A stretch of DNA of 64,000 bases, taken from the NCBI RefSeq assembly GCF_943193205.1, contig NZ_CALPDD010000007.1:61600-125599 (forward strand). The letters are read 5' to 3'. The position numbers and the translations under genes are program-made. Shown here one piece after another: positions 52,519 through 60,648 of this stretch. Source of the stretch: Alistipes muris. Lineage in GTDB: Bacteria; Bacteroidota; Bacteroidia; Bacteroidales; Rikenellaceae. Every line of letters begins with the position of its first letter. Position 1 is the first letter of the stretch. The notes below the pieces were generated by a model, which saw only the letters and a list, made by a program, of their open reading frames with translations, made no database searches and had not been told where the DNA came from.

Positions 52519-52679
52519 GCGACAGTGAACGGTCGGCTTCGGGGCGAGCACGTGCGACCGGCGACACCGGCAAAATCTTTTCCGTGCAATACGACCCGCA
52601 GGGGTGGAGATTGTGCGGAAAAGATTTTGTAAGGTGTATCGGAGCCGGTCGCTACATTGCCCCGAGGGCCGACCGTCGC
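52519..52679. repeat. Long nested inverted repeat, about 160 bp
   Basis: Arms of about 70 nt pair in blocks: CGGTCGGC with GCCGACCG, CGGGGC with GCCCCG, GCGACCGGC with GCCGGTCGC, ACACC with GGTGT, and CAAAATCTTTTCCG with CGGAAAAGATTTTG, closing on a 19-nt centre (52591-52609). Small internal loops differ between the arms. A large RNA or DNA hairpin, with no coding sequence across it. Confidence 0.8.
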
Positions 52680-52700
52680 TGCGGACCCATGTCTATAATG

Positions 52701-52729
52701 AAAACATCCCGAAGCTGATCTCCGGGATG
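52701..52729 (-). terminator. Intrinsic terminator after the HTH gene pair
   Basis: Minus strand: CATCCCG and CGGGATG pair around an 11-nt loop, then TTTTC. It ends the transcript of the two HTH genes. Confidence 0.7.
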
Positions 52730-52738
52730 GCCTACTGA

Positions 52739-53080
52739 CTAATGGACCGTAACCTTCGGGATATTGCGCAGCACCCGCTGAATCTTGCGCTGGTTGAGTT
52801 TGCACGACAGCGCAACCAAGTCGTAGGCATTGTAGAGGAACTGCCGCCCGACGACCCGGGCACGGATCGTCCGCTTGCGGCGGCATTGCTCCAACGTCTC
52901 GGGGTTCAGGCCGAGCACCTCGCAGGCCGACTTGGCCGACAGAAACAGCGGGTATCGGCTCTGACTGCAAAGATACTCGAACAGCAGCACACTCTGGCTC
53001 ATCATGAATTGAGTTTTCAGCAGCTCCTCCATTCGTTCGACGCCGATCAGGACATAAGCCTCTTTTTTCTTCTCTTCCAT
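52739..53080 (-). CDS. Helix-turn-helix ICE regulator, 113 aa
   Basis: N-terminal helices (VERMEELLKTQFMMSQSVLLF), then FLSAKSACEVLGLNPETLEQ and RRKRTIRARVVGRQFLYNAYD, the recognition-helix and wing pattern of the small MerR/excisionase-like proteins seen in pairs near Bacteroidetes ICE ends. It may control excision or act as a transcription factor. Seven bases separate it from its upstream partner. Confidence 0.65.
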   Translation of the reverse strand: MEEKKKEAYVLIGVERMEELLKTQFMMSQSVLLFEYLCSQSRYPLFLSAKSACEVLGLNPETLEQCRRKRTIRARVVGRQFLYNAYDLVALSCKLNQRKIQRVLRNIPKVTVH

Positions 53081-53087
53081 AGCGATA

Positions 53088-53375
53088 TTATTTATTGTGT
53101 TTGTTTTGCTTCCTCGACCGCTGAATGAAGTCGTCCACTTCGGATTGCAGATACATTCTTCGGCGGCCGATGGTGAAGCCGACCAGCTCGCCGCTCTCGC
53201 GCAACCGCCGCACCTGCCGCTCGCTCTGTTTGAGCATCTCGCACACTTCGGGGAACTCCAGCATCGGGTCGCCCATCAGGACGTTCTGCCGGGTGCGGAG
53301 CGTGCGCACGTCTTCCAGAATTTCCATCACGATATTCAGAATCCGGTTAATCTGTTCGTCTCTGTTCTCGTTCAT
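53088..53375 (-). CDS. Excisionase-like helix-turn-helix protein
   Basis: 95 aa from the ATG at 53375 (the longer frame would need TTG). A coiled-coil-like start, then LEFPEVCEMLKQSERQVRRL, RESGELVGFTIGRRRMYL and SEVDDFIQR. This is the HTH-17/excisionase pattern: V-C-x-x-L-K-x-S-x-R, then G-x-R-R-M-Y, then the final D-D-F-I. Likely a directionality factor or regulator for the ICE. Confidence 0.75.
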   Translation of the reverse strand: MNENRDEQINRILNIVMEILEDVRTLRTRQNVLMGDPMLEFPEVCEMLKQSERQVRRLRESGELVGFTIGRRRMYLQSEVDDFIQRSRKQNKHNK

Positions 53376-53470
53376 ACTTTGCAATTTTTGATAGTGCAAA
53401 GATGGAGGACAAAAAAACGGGCATCATAGAATTCAATGTTTTCCATGACGCCCGATTGTTTATCAGCAAT

Positions 53471-53572
53471 TTACAGCGAGTATTTGTCGGCAATTCGGTC
53501 GTTGACTCGGTTTATTGCCTCGTCGATCATACTTTCCGTGACTTTTAATAATCCGTATGATAACAAATTGAT
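53471..53572 (-). pseudogene. Short leftover coding end
   Basis: One minus frame encodes INLLSYGLLKVTESMIDEAI and then NRVNDRIADKYSL and stop, with a stop just upstream. It reads like a real C-terminus but has no start or body. Low certainty; the parent gene is unknown. Confidence 0.3.
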
Positions 53573-53674
53573 TCAATCCGACAGATGTTCATGCTCTATT
53601 TATTGAGATTTCAAGGATGCTTACAAATCAAGCACTCTCACTTGAGACGTCGAGGCTAAATTCCTGTTTTTTGT

Positions 53675-53682
53675 TACCTTTG
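53675..53682 (+). promoter_or_regulatory. -7 box for the PIN-GNAT gene
   Basis: TACCTTTG, 72 bp before the ATG at 53755. No good -33 TTG at the right distance. The rest of 53573-53754 is AT-rich and empty. Confidence 0.5.
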
Positions 53683-53754
53683 TAAATATTACAATAAATA
53701 AATGATGACGGCATATTACTGAACTGTTATTGTCTTCTTTAGATAAAGAGCGAA

Positions 53755-55221
53755 ATGAATATACTTTTAGACACAAATATTATCATTCCATTGGAAGATA
53801 CGAGTAAAATACTCGATTCTTCCTTTGCCGAACTGCGGAAACTCTCCGCAGAGCAGCATCATTGTCTGTATATTCATCCGATGCAACTTGAAGATATTAA
53901 CCGAGATAAGAATCCGGAAAGACGGAAAATCGTATTATCTCGGTTAAAGCAATATTCACAAATAGAGAATCCTCCGATTCTTTCCGATCAAGAATGCAAT
54001 GAACTCGGTTTGTCGCAATCTAACGATAACGACAGAGTAGATAACAACGTTTTATTCGCTTTATATCGGGGTGCAGTGCACCTTCTTGTTACAAACGACG
54101 AAGGCATTTACCGAAAAGCCGCGAAAATTGGATTGCAGGATAAAGTATATCGGTTGGGACAATGTTTACTTCTACTCCAGCGATATACGACAGAAGCATT
54201 TGTATTCGATTACACCGGTGTAAAAGAGCGTTTTCTATATGAAATAGATAAAAACCAGCCATTCTTCGAATCTTTACGACAGTCGTATGACGGTTTTGAC
54301 AAATGGTTTCAGAAATGCGCAGAAGACAAGCGGAAATGCTGGTGCATCGAAGACGGAACCGGCAACATCGTAGCAATCTGCATCTACAAACACGAGCAGG
54401 ATACACCGCTGACTGATAACGGAGACATTATTCCCGGTCGCATTTTGAAACTTTGCACGTTTAAGGTTGATCCAAAAGCTCGTGGGAAGAAGTTGGGGGA
54501 ACGCCTTTTATATATCGCATTCGATTACTGCGTAAAGAACGATTTGGATTGGGTTTACTTACATACGTTTGGAGAAGAACAGAAAACACTCGTAGGTTTG
54601 TGTACCGACTACGGTTTTTCCTTTCTTGGCAAATATAAACAAGACGATGTTTATATCAAACCGATGAAATTAAGGGATGATAATTGCGACAGTCTGGAAT
54701 CTCTGATAAAATATTATCCTTACTTCAAGGATAATGAATCCGTTCAGAAATTCATTATTCCCATCCAACCGCAATTTCACGAAGACCTATTTCCGGACTT
54801 CAGTAGCATGAAAGGCTCTTTGTTCGAAAAAGATCAATCGTTGTATTCTTGTCAAGGCAACACAATCAAAAAAGCGTATTTGTGCCATTCCAAAATCAAA
54901 ACGATTCGTAAAGGGGATATTATCCTATTTTACCGAAGCAAAGACCGAAAATCCATACAATGTATGGGAATCGTCGAAGATGTTCTGTTTTCAGAAAACA
55001 TCGACGAAGTATTCCCAGCAATCGCCAAAAGAACGGTATATAAATATTCGGACATACAAAATATTTTGGAGAAGCAGACTTTAGTAATCCTATTCCGGTA
55101 TAAAGCACTCGATAAACAAATATCCAATCAAAGCCTTGTTGATGCGGGTGTAAAAGGATATATACAAAGCATACGACAGATTAGTAACGAACAATATTCA
55201 GCATTGGTACATGAAAACTGA
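53755..55221 (+). CDS. PIN-GNAT-PUA/EVE-like fusion protein
   Basis: 488 aa. Residues 1-150 are PIN-like: MNILLDTNIIIP (Asp6), then DRVDNNVLFALYRGAVHLLV and TNDEG supply further acidic residues. Residues about 165-310 are a GNAT domain with LCTFKVDPKARGKKLGERLL and the CoA-binding RGKKLG. Residues about 355-480 look PUA/EVE-like (IKTIRKGDIILFYRSKDRKS). PIN domains cleave RNA and GNAT enzymes acetylate tRNA or proteins, so this could be a double-headed toxin or RNA-modifying effector. It overlaps the ASCH gene by 11 bases. Low GC; cargo near the ICE end. Confidence 0.7.
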   Translation: MNILLDTNIIIPLEDTSKILDSSFAELRKLSAEQHHCLYIHPMQLEDINRDKNPERRKIVLSRLKQYSQIENPPILSDQECNELGLSQSNDNDRVDNNVLFALYRGAVHLLVTNDEGIYRKAAKIGLQDKVYRLGQCLLLLQRYTTEAFVFDYTGVKERFLYEIDKNQPFFESLRQSYDGFDKWFQKCAEDKRKCWCIEDGTGNIVAICIYKHEQDTPLTDNGDIIPGRILKLCTFKVDPKARGKKLGERLLYIAFDYCVKNDLDWVYLHTFGEEQKTLVGLCTDYGFSFLGKYKQDDVYIKPMKLRDDNCDSLESLIKYYPYFKDNESVQKFIIPIQPQFHEDLFPDFSSMKGSLFEKDQSLYSCQGNTIKKAYLCHSKIKTIRKGDIILFYRSKDRKSIQCMGIVEDVLFSENIDEVFPAIAKRTVYKYSDIQNILEKQTLVILFRYKALDKQISNQSLVDAGVKGYIQSIRQISNEQYSALVHEN

Positions 55222-55627
55222 AACAATAATATTATCCATTCATCCAAATCATATTGAAAAAATACTATCAGGAGAGAAGCGATACGAATATCGCAAGCGT
55301 ATTCCCACGGATATACGATACATTGTCGTATACGCAACGGCTCCGATTAAAATGATTGTCGCTTTTATCGAAATCGATTCGGTCATCAAAGGAACCCCGA
55401 AAGAAGTTTGGAAAAGGACAAAAAATCATGCGGGAATATCCGAAGATTTCTTTATGCACTATTTTGCGAATTATCAAGATTCCTATGCGATTAAAATCAA
55501 AACCGTACACAAGTTGTTATCGCCGAAACCGCTAACCGATTTGAAAGATCAGATTTGTGCACCACAATCCTACACGTATCTCAGAGAATCGATGATAGAA
55601 CTCTATCATAAATTAGGAATTAAATGA
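55211..55627 (+). CDS. ASCH/PUA-like small protein
   Basis: 138 aa. ILSIHPNHIEKILSGEKRYE, then YRKRIPTDIRYIVVYATAP and a helical end. This matches ASCH-type PUA-like domains, which bind RNA or modified nucleotides. Overlapping the PIN-GNAT gene, it may be its antitoxin or guide subunit. Confidence 0.75.
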   Translation: MKTETIILSIHPNHIEKILSGEKRYEYRKRIPTDIRYIVVYATAPIKMIVAFIEIDSVIKGTPKEVWKRTKNHAGISEDFFMHYFANYQDSYAIKIKTVHKLLSPKPLTDLKDQICAPQSYTYLRESMIELYHKLGIK

Positions 55628-55634
55628 CTGCGAC

Positions 55635-56735
55635 ATGATTAGTTTCGACGAATATATACGCCAAGGTGAACCGCAAAAGCGAGAGAAAGGCTATGCTTGG
55701 CAAACCGCTATCGGTTTGCAGGCGGTCGATGGCTTGAAGCCTTCCGATTACCTTATCGAGACCGCCTGCAAAGATATCGAGGGCGAAATTACGATTGACG
55801 AAGCCGAACAGCTTATTCGGAGTTACTATCAGTCGAAAGATTCGCATACGCCGGAAGATATCGAAAAGCACGAAGCAGATACGGCTTCGACTAATATTCG
55901 TCGGCTCCTTACCGAGAAGACCTTCGCCTTTACGCTTGTCGGGCTAATATCAATTCATCGTCGGATCTTCGACGGTATATTCAAATTCGCAGGGCAGATT
56001 CGTGATTATAACATCACCAAAAAAGAATGGGTGCTACGCGGAGACACTGTGTTGTATGTTTCCACTCACGATATTCGCAAGGCGATTGAATACGATTTGG
56101 AGCAGGAGCGTCTGTTTGATTATTCCAAAGTGGATAGAAACGGGCTTGTGAGCCATATCGCTCAATTCGTATCGGGATTGTGGCAAATCCATCCGTTCGG
56201 AGAAGGAAATACCCGGACTGCAGCTGTGTTCACGATTCTTTACCTCCGTTCAATGGGCTTCGATGTAACGAACGACTTGTTCGCCAATCACTCGTGGTAT
56301 TTTCGTAATGCTTTGGTACGCGCCAATTACCAAAACATACAAAAAGGCATCATGCGTAACTCCGAGTATTTGGAGCGCTTTTTCCGCAATCTGTTATTGG
56401 GCGAGAACAACGAGTTACGGAATCGGTATATGGTTGTCAATGCTCCCGAAAAGCTGGTTGCAGAGCCGACGCGGTATATTGACCGTACAAGTACCGAACA
56501 ACCTACCGAACAAGTTCTCACTTTATTGTTTGCCTTATCAAACAAGCAATTATCGCTGAAAGAGCTAATGGCAAAGGTCGGTTTGAAGCATCGTCCGACA
56601 TTTTTAGAGAATTATATAAATCCTGCTTTCGAGGCCGGCATCCTCAAGGTGTTATATCCCGATAAACCGAATCACCCGAGACAGAAATATTTGCTGACAG
56701 CAAAAGGGCTGGCGTTGTATAATGAAATAAAATAG
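55635..56735 (+). CDS. Fic-family protein
   Basis: 366 aa. Fic motif HPFGEGNTRTAAVF at 186-199. The motif's last Arg is not where the HxFxEGNxRxxR form puts it (an Ala is there), as in some active family members. A TIDEAEQLI helix near 52 resembles N-terminal inhibitory segments. The C-terminal third is a winged helix (LSLKELMAKVGLKHRPTFLE). Fic enzymes AMPylate targets. Seven bases after the ASCH stop, so one transcript with the PIN-GNAT/ASCH pair. Confidence 0.85.
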   Translation: MISFDEYIRQGEPQKREKGYAWQTAIGLQAVDGLKPSDYLIETACKDIEGEITIDEAEQLIRSYYQSKDSHTPEDIEKHEADTASTNIRRLLTEKTFAFTLVGLISIHRRIFDGIFKFAGQIRDYNITKKEWVLRGDTVLYVSTHDIRKAIEYDLEQERLFDYSKVDRNGLVSHIAQFVSGLWQIHPFGEGNTRTAAVFTILYLRSMGFDVTNDLFANHSWYFRNALVRANYQNIQKGIMRNSEYLERFFRNLLLGENNELRNRYMVVNAPEKLVAEPTRYIDRTSTEQPTEQVLTLLFALSNKQLSLKELMAKVGLKHRPTFLENYINPAFEAGILKVLYPDKPNHPRQKYLLTAKGLALYNEIK

Positions 56736-56805
56736 TTGAAATTAGCTTAATTATTCATATGTGCTTTTGATATAAAAGCGAATTTTATTTTTGCGATAAA
56801 ATTTG

Positions 56806-56813
56806 TATCTTTG
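56806..56813 (+). promoter_or_regulatory. -7 box pointing towards the attR-like site
   Basis: TATCTTTG on the plus strand within 60 bp of AT-rich DNA. It would transcribe about 185 nt to the terminator at 56969-56999. No ORF of note. Confidence 0.4.
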
Positions 56814-56934
56814 TATTGACCAAGTGCAACGCAGGGTAAAACGATGCAAATCGGCTGTGGCCTATTCGGTGTATTTTGATTTGGGAGTATTTGTAAGATT
56901 CTGATATAAATGGATTTGAATTGTAAGTTCATTT

Positions 56935-56950
56935 CCCTCTCTCTCCGCCA
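56935..56950. other. Candidate attR: tRNA-Ser-like 3' end
   Basis: CCCTCTCTCTCCGCCA equals the acceptor end of many tRNA-Ser genes, but the T-arm before it is not tRNA-like. A terminator follows directly, as after a tRNA gene. Fits an ICE integrated into a tRNA-Ser 3' end whose complete gene would lie at the other end. Confidence 0.5.
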
Positions 56951-56968
56951 GCGAATCGGATTCCGATG

Positions 56969-56999
56969 AGGTTGCAAGCAGTGGTTTGCAACCTTTTTT
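56969..56999 (+). terminator. Intrinsic terminator
   Basis: GGTTGCAA and TTGCAACC form an 8-bp stem around 8 nt, then TTTTTT. Probably the original terminator of the tRNA-Ser gene at the integration site. Confidence 0.8.
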
Positions 57000-57003
57000 G
57001 TTT

Positions 57004-57597
57004 TCACTCCTCCTCTCCGGTTTTGTACCCGATGGCCCGGCGGGGTTTTCGAGCCTGGGGTACCTTGACTGACAAAGCCGCAATCGCTTCGTAGATATTG
57101 TCCAGTTCCTTGCGCATGTCTTCCGAAAGGTCGTTCACGGCTTCGGTATTGTCTTCGTCATTGCGTTCCAGAAGCGCCAGCTTCGCCCGGATTTCCGCAA
57201 GTTCAGCCGTCATGGTTGTGGTCGTCATAATGTAGTTGCGCATCGCTACGAATGCACGCATGATTGCAATATTAATATCCACGGCAACTTTACTGCGCAA
57301 TATACCCGAAAGCATGGCTACACCTTCCTCTGTAAATGCGAACATTTCCGTAGAGCCGATATTGTAGTCCGGGGATATCACATTTTGTGATCTCCCAGTG
57401 ACTATCAAATAATTAGCTTCATCAGAAGTCAGTCGGAGCATGAAATCTTCGGGAAAATGTTCGATGTTGCGCCGTACCGCTTGCTTGAGCGTGCGGGTTT
57501 CGACTTGATAAAGTGCTGCAAGGTCAAAATCGAGCATGACGCGCTGGCCGCGGATTTCATAGATTTTGTTTTGGATGGCGGTAAGTTGGGGGTTCAT
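57004..57597 (-). CDS. ORF6N-domain protein
   Basis: 197 aa. Opens with YEIRGQRVMLDFDLAALYQV, ETRTLKQAVRRNIEHFPEDF and LRLTSDEANYL, the classic ORF6N/KilA-related DNA-binding pattern. EEGVAMLSGILRS follows, then a helical tail. Phage-derived regulator type found scattered on Bacteroidetes chromosomes. It lies just outside the presumed ICE end. Confidence 0.88.
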   Translation of the reverse strand: MNPQLTAIQNKIYEIRGQRVMLDFDLAALYQVETRTLKQAVRRNIEHFPEDFMLRLTSDEANYLIVTGRSQNVISPDYNIGSTEMFAFTEEGVAMLSGILRSKVAVDINIAIMRAFVAMRNYIMTTTTMTAELAEIRAKLALLERNDEDNTEAVNDLSEDMRKELDNIYEAIAALSVKVPQARKPRRAIGYKTGEEE

Positions 57598-57655
57598 TGT
57601 GCCGGGACGGAATATGTTTTCACAAATTCAAATATAACGAAAAGTCCGGCAATAA

Positions 57656-57692
57656 AACAAAAAGGCGGAAAGAAATCAGTTTCTTTCCGCCT
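57656..57692 (-). terminator. Intrinsic terminator after the XRE gene
   Basis: Minus strand: a perfect 13-bp stem (AGGCGGAAAGAAA with TTTCTTTCCGCCT), loop of 4, then TTTTTGTTTT. Confidence 0.85.
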
Positions 57693-57823
57693 CGGAAGTT
57701 GCGTCGTGTGTTACTTTTTGGAAATAATTTTTGCAGTCAAAGCAAGAACTTTTGCCTGCGGTTCAAAATAACGAAACGGAAAATTGCCGATATGTCATTC
57801 TGAACTGGAAGTAAAGATATATA

Positions 57824-58051
57824 TTATTTTTCGTATTCCATATTATGGAAAAATTCTTCCAATGTCACTTCGTAAAAATTGCATAATACAGTCAAAAGTA
57901 TAACCGTAATATTTGTAGTTCCGATTTCATACAGCCCGACATTCACTCCGGTTTGATCGGTAACCACTTCTTGGGTATAACCACGATCGGTTCGGAGCTG
58001 TTTCAACCGGGCCGCGATTGAGTGCAATAACTTATCGTTTGTATGCTTCAC
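57824..58051 (-). CDS. XRE-family regulator 1
   Basis: 75 aa with a GTG start at 58051 (no ATG fits). HTH: IAARLKQLRTDRGYTQEVVT, DQTGVNVGLYEIG. C-terminal EVTLEEFFHNMEYEK matches the ends of the two XRE proteins at 62661-63359. Its gene diverges from the structured RNA locus at 58184, mirroring the pair at 63.4 kb. Confidence 0.8.
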   Translation of the reverse strand: MKHTNDKLLHSIAARLKQLRTDRGYTQEVVTDQTGVNVGLYEIGTTNITVILLTVLCNFYEVTLEEFFHNMEYEK

Positions 58052-58170
58052 TCAATATTTTTTACAAAGAACACTCCGAAACCGCCATTTTTATCCCTAT
58101 GAATTCGTAGGAATAGAATATTTTTTCCTATATTTGCACCGAAATCATATAACGAACATGGATTTTATGC

Positions 58171-58178
58171 TAAATTTG
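58171..58178 (+). promoter_or_regulatory. -7 box of structured RNA copy 1
   Basis: TAAATTTG on the plus strand. TTCGGCTTAGCCGA, a near-perfect palindrome, follows at 58190-58203 just past the expected start point and may be an operator or the first RNA hairpin. Confidence 0.5.
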
Positions 58179-58183
58179 CGAGA

Positions 58184-58416
58184 GAATAGTTCGGCTTAGC
58201 CGACGGACATAACGACATAAAGGGTAAACAACTCTTTATACCTTGCAGCAAACATAGGAACCTCTCTTGGGAGGGTTTGGATCGGGTATAAAAGTTGTCA
58301 GTCCTTGTTATGTCCCGCTTATTCTATGGCGGGACACGACAGGGGCGCAGGACAGCTTTCCGATTCGGGTTTCCTATGACCTGCTGTAAGGGGCTGACAC
58401 CGCGCCCTTTTTTGTT
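58184..58416 (+). ncRNA. Structured RNA locus, copy 1
   Basis: About 230 nt. GGACATAACGA pairs with TTGTTATGTCC as the outer stem; ACAACT..TTTATACC pairs with GGTATAAAAGTTGT inside. The apical hairpin CCTC-loop-GGAGG differs in sequence from copy 2 but keeps pairing. A small CCCGC/GCGGG hairpin follows, then a terminator stem GGGCGC/GCGCCC and TTTTTT. No credible ORF. Copy 2 is at 63485-63709. Identity with a named RNA family was not established. Confidence 0.7.
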
Positions 58417-58636
58417 TTCGTGGGCGTTGAGTGTTCAACACAAGCTAATTGCGGCTGCAACATATTGTGGAATAAATTTAAGGGCGGCCGGGACCGTCGC
58501 ACCCCGCCCTGGTTTTTTAAGACTGCCTGCCGAATAACTGATAATATATAACTTGCCCCACGACCGCCGGGTTTCGGGTGCGGAGAAACGGAGCCCCGGA
58601 GGTTGAGTTGCGTCACATCCCAGCAACGTTTTTTTT
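58417..58636 (+). repeat. Conserved downstream blocks of the RNA locus, copy 1
   Basis: Two further blocks repeat after copy 2. One contains the palindrome GTGTTCAACAC and ends in a terminator (58481-58518). The other runs from about 58552 to the T-run near 58636. In copy 2 they are separated by a longer spacer and the second is cut by the window end. Confidence 0.75.
58481..58518 (+). terminator. Terminator in conserved block
   Basis: AGGGCGG and CCGCCCT pair around 16 nt, then GGTTTTTT. Conserved in the second copy. Confidence 0.65.
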
Positions 58637-58647
58637 GCTCCGCACCC
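58576..58647 (+). ncRNA. Second structured RNA candidate
   Basis: GGGTGCGGAG (58576-58585) and CTCCGCACCC (58638-58647) are perfect complements enclosing a GTTGC/GCAAC hairpin followed by eight T. Almost all of it recurs at the right end of the window. Could be a switch between a closing stem and a terminator. Confidence 0.5.
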
Positions 58648-58681
58648 ATTTTTAACAATTACACCAACAACAACCTCCGAT

Positions 58682-58776
58682 GTTCATTCTTAATCTCTAT
58701 CTCTGCGACAAAGCCATCTACGACAGAATGAACAAAGGACCGGAGCACAAGGACCCCCAAACCCTTGTGCTTCGCT
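58682..58776. other. Gene-free stretch with two inverted repeats
   Basis: GTTCATTCT/AGAATGAAC (58682 to about 58733) and AGCACAAGG/CCTTGTGCT (about 58743-58773). No ORF or promoter recognised; 58777-58840 shows nothing. Confidence 0.35.
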
Positions 58777-58840
58777 GTTTTATACGGTCAATTTTCTTCC
58801 CGGATAGTTAGGACGTTTCTTTCCATAGTAGCCCCAAACT

Positions 58841-58870
58841 AAAAAACGACCGGGTGTCTTCCCGGCCGTT
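58841..58870 (-). terminator. tRNA-Leu terminator
   Basis: Minus strand: AACGGCCGGG pairs with CCCGGTCGTT (one G-U) around 6 nt, then TTTT. It is 18 bp past the tRNA 3' end. Confidence 0.85.
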
Positions 58871-58887
58871 CACATAATTAATAATTG

Positions 58888-58969
58888 TGCGGATAAAGGG
58901 ACTCGAACCCCCACGCCGTAAGGCATCAGATCCTAAGTCTGACGTGGCTACCAATTACACCATATCCGC
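58888..58969 (-). tRNA. tRNA-Leu (anticodon TAG)
   Basis: 82 nt. Acceptor stem GCGGATA/TATCCGC, discriminator A, no encoded CCA. Anticodon arm CAGACTTAGGATCTG with TAG. Long variable arm (TGCCTTACGGCGT) as in class II tRNAs, and T-arm GGGGGTTCGAGTCCCTT. Confidence 0.95.
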
Positions 58970-59314
58970 ATACGGACTGCCGGAACGCGGCCTGCCCGCA
59001 TGCAAAGATAACGCAAGGCGAGCGGAATACCAAATTTATTTGACATTCCCGGGGCCGCGGCCTCTCTTTTGAAAAGATAGCACAAAAAATGCAATTCTCC
59101 GCTCAAGGCGTGCGGTTTATCCGGTTTTTTGTTTAATTTTGCCGTTGTCAAGTTCCGGTCCGGTGACGCGCGGCGGTGTTAAAGGCAGCGCAGGAAACGG
59201 TGTGGCGGCGGCAAGAAGACGGCACGAAAACGGTATAGAACCGAGAAGTGCAGGAATGCGCCCGCACATGCTTCCGCGGCCCGCAAAACCTGACCCTCAA
59301 AGCAGTATTGCAGT

Positions 59315-60253
59315 ATGAAAGAGAACAACATGGGATACGATCCTTCCGAGTTCGAGGAGGACGATTACGGGGTTTCGCAGCCCGATGCCGACAAGTCGAT
59401 CCGCGGTTACCGCATCGTCATCATCATCCTGTCGGTCATCCTGGTGGCTTTGTCCGCACTCTACTTCAGCATCCACCGTCAGCAGATGCTCGACAACCAG
59501 CTGCTGCAGGTCGAGCGCGATTCGATTCAGAACGACCTCGGGCGTCTGATGACCGATTTCGACAACCTCCGGATTACGAACGACACCATTTCCGCCAGTC
59601 TCAGTTTCGAGCGCGAGCGCGCCGATTCGCTGATGGGGCGGCTCAAGAAGGAGCGTTCGTGGAGCCTGGCCAAAATCAAGCAGTACGAGAAGGAGGTCGG
59701 GACCCTGCGGACCATCATGCGCGGTTATATCAAGCAGATAGATTCGCTCAATACGCTCAACAAGCAGCTTATCGAGGAGAATGTTTCGTTCCGCAAGGAG
59801 ATTTCGTCCGCCAACCTCCGCGCCGACATGGCCGAGGAGAAGGCCGCCGAGCTCAACAACAAGGTGCGCGCCGGGTCGGTCATCCGGGCCCGCGACATCC
59901 GGCTCACGGCGCTCAACGACCGTAGCAAGCCCGTTTCGCGTATCAAGAACGCGTCGCGTCTGCGCGTCGATTTCGTCTTGTCCGCCAACGACTTGGCCAG
60001 CCCCGGCGAGAAGACCGTCTACGTGCGTATCACGTCGCCCGACGGTTATCTGCTCACCACCGACGCCACGCCTGCGTTCGAGTTCGAGGGCGAGCGGATG
60101 CCTTATTCGGCCATGCGTTCGGTCGATTACCAGAACCAGGACCTCGAGGTGGGTATCTACTTCAACAGCTCCGGTTTCACGCCTGGTACTTATCGCATCC
60201 AGCTCTATTGCGAGGGGCGGGCCATCGGGTCGGCCGAGGTGATGATGAAATAG
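59315..60253 (+). CDS. Coiled-coil inner membrane protein, conserved Bacteroidales type
   Basis: 312 aa. Acidic start, one membrane helix near 33-52 (IVIIILSVILVALSALYFSI), a long coiled coil (about 60-180) and a C-terminal beta domain (SRLRVDFVLSANDLASPGEK ... FTPGTYRIQLYCEGRAIG). The layout suggests an envelope protein with a periplasmic sandwich domain. Function unknown. First gene of a chromosomal plus-strand run. Confidence 0.7.
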   Translation: MKENNMGYDPSEFEEDDYGVSQPDADKSIRGYRIVIIILSVILVALSALYFSIHRQQMLDNQLLQVERDSIQNDLGRLMTDFDNLRITNDTISASLSFERERADSLMGRLKKERSWSLAKIKQYEKEVGTLRTIMRGYIKQIDSLNTLNKQLIEENVSFRKEISSANLRADMAEEKAAELNNKVRAGSVIRARDIRLTALNDRSKPVSRIKNASRLRVDFVLSANDLASPGEKTVYVRITSPDGYLLTTDATPAFEFEGERMPYSAMRSVDYQNQDLEVGIYFNSSGFTPGTYRIQLYCEGRAIGSAEVMMK

Positions 60254-60263
60254 CCGTTGCAGG

Positions 60264-60641
60264 ATGGAAATCAGAAGTCGTTTCGACCATTTTAACATTA
60301 ACGTCACGGACCTCGACCGCAGCCTGGCTTTCTACGGCAAGGCGTTGGGGTTGAGGGAGGTAGGCCGCAAGCAGGCTGCCGACGGCAGTTTCACGCTGGT
60401 CTACCTCGGCGACGGCGAAACCGGGTTCCGGCTTGAGCTTACGTGGCTGCGCGACCATTCGGGGCCTTACGAGCTCGGTGAAAACGAGAGCCACCTGTGT
60501 CTGCGCGTCGCGGGCGATTACGAGGCTGTGCGGGCTTTCCACCGCGAAATGGGCTGCATCTGCTTCGAGAACCACGACATGGGGCTCTACTTCATCGCCG
60601 ACCCCGACGATTACTGGATCGAAATCCTGCCTTTCAAATAG
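60264..60641 (+). CDS. VOC-superfamily protein (glyoxalase I-like)
   Basis: 125 aa. HFNINVTDLDRSLAFYGKAL, then GETGFRLELTWLRDH, ENESHLCLRVAGDYEAVRAF and YFIADPDDYWIEILPF. Metal-ligand positions of lactoylglutathione lyase (His near the start, Glu in FRLEL, His in ESHLC, final Glu in WIEIL) are all seen. Probably detoxifies methylglyoxal or a related adduct; exact substrate uncertain. Confidence 0.85.
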   Translation: MEIRSRFDHFNINVTDLDRSLAFYGKALGLREVGRKQAADGSFTLVYLGDGETGFRLELTWLRDHSGPYELGENESHLCLRVAGDYEAVRAFHREMGCICFENHDMGLYFIADPDDYWIEILPFK

Positions 60642-60648
60642 TTTCGCC

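Noticed and set aside
52277..52573. Upstream extensions of the 224-aa and 67-aa genes
   Set aside because: They run into the long inverted repeat or into each other out of frame; the internal ATGs give compact coupled genes.
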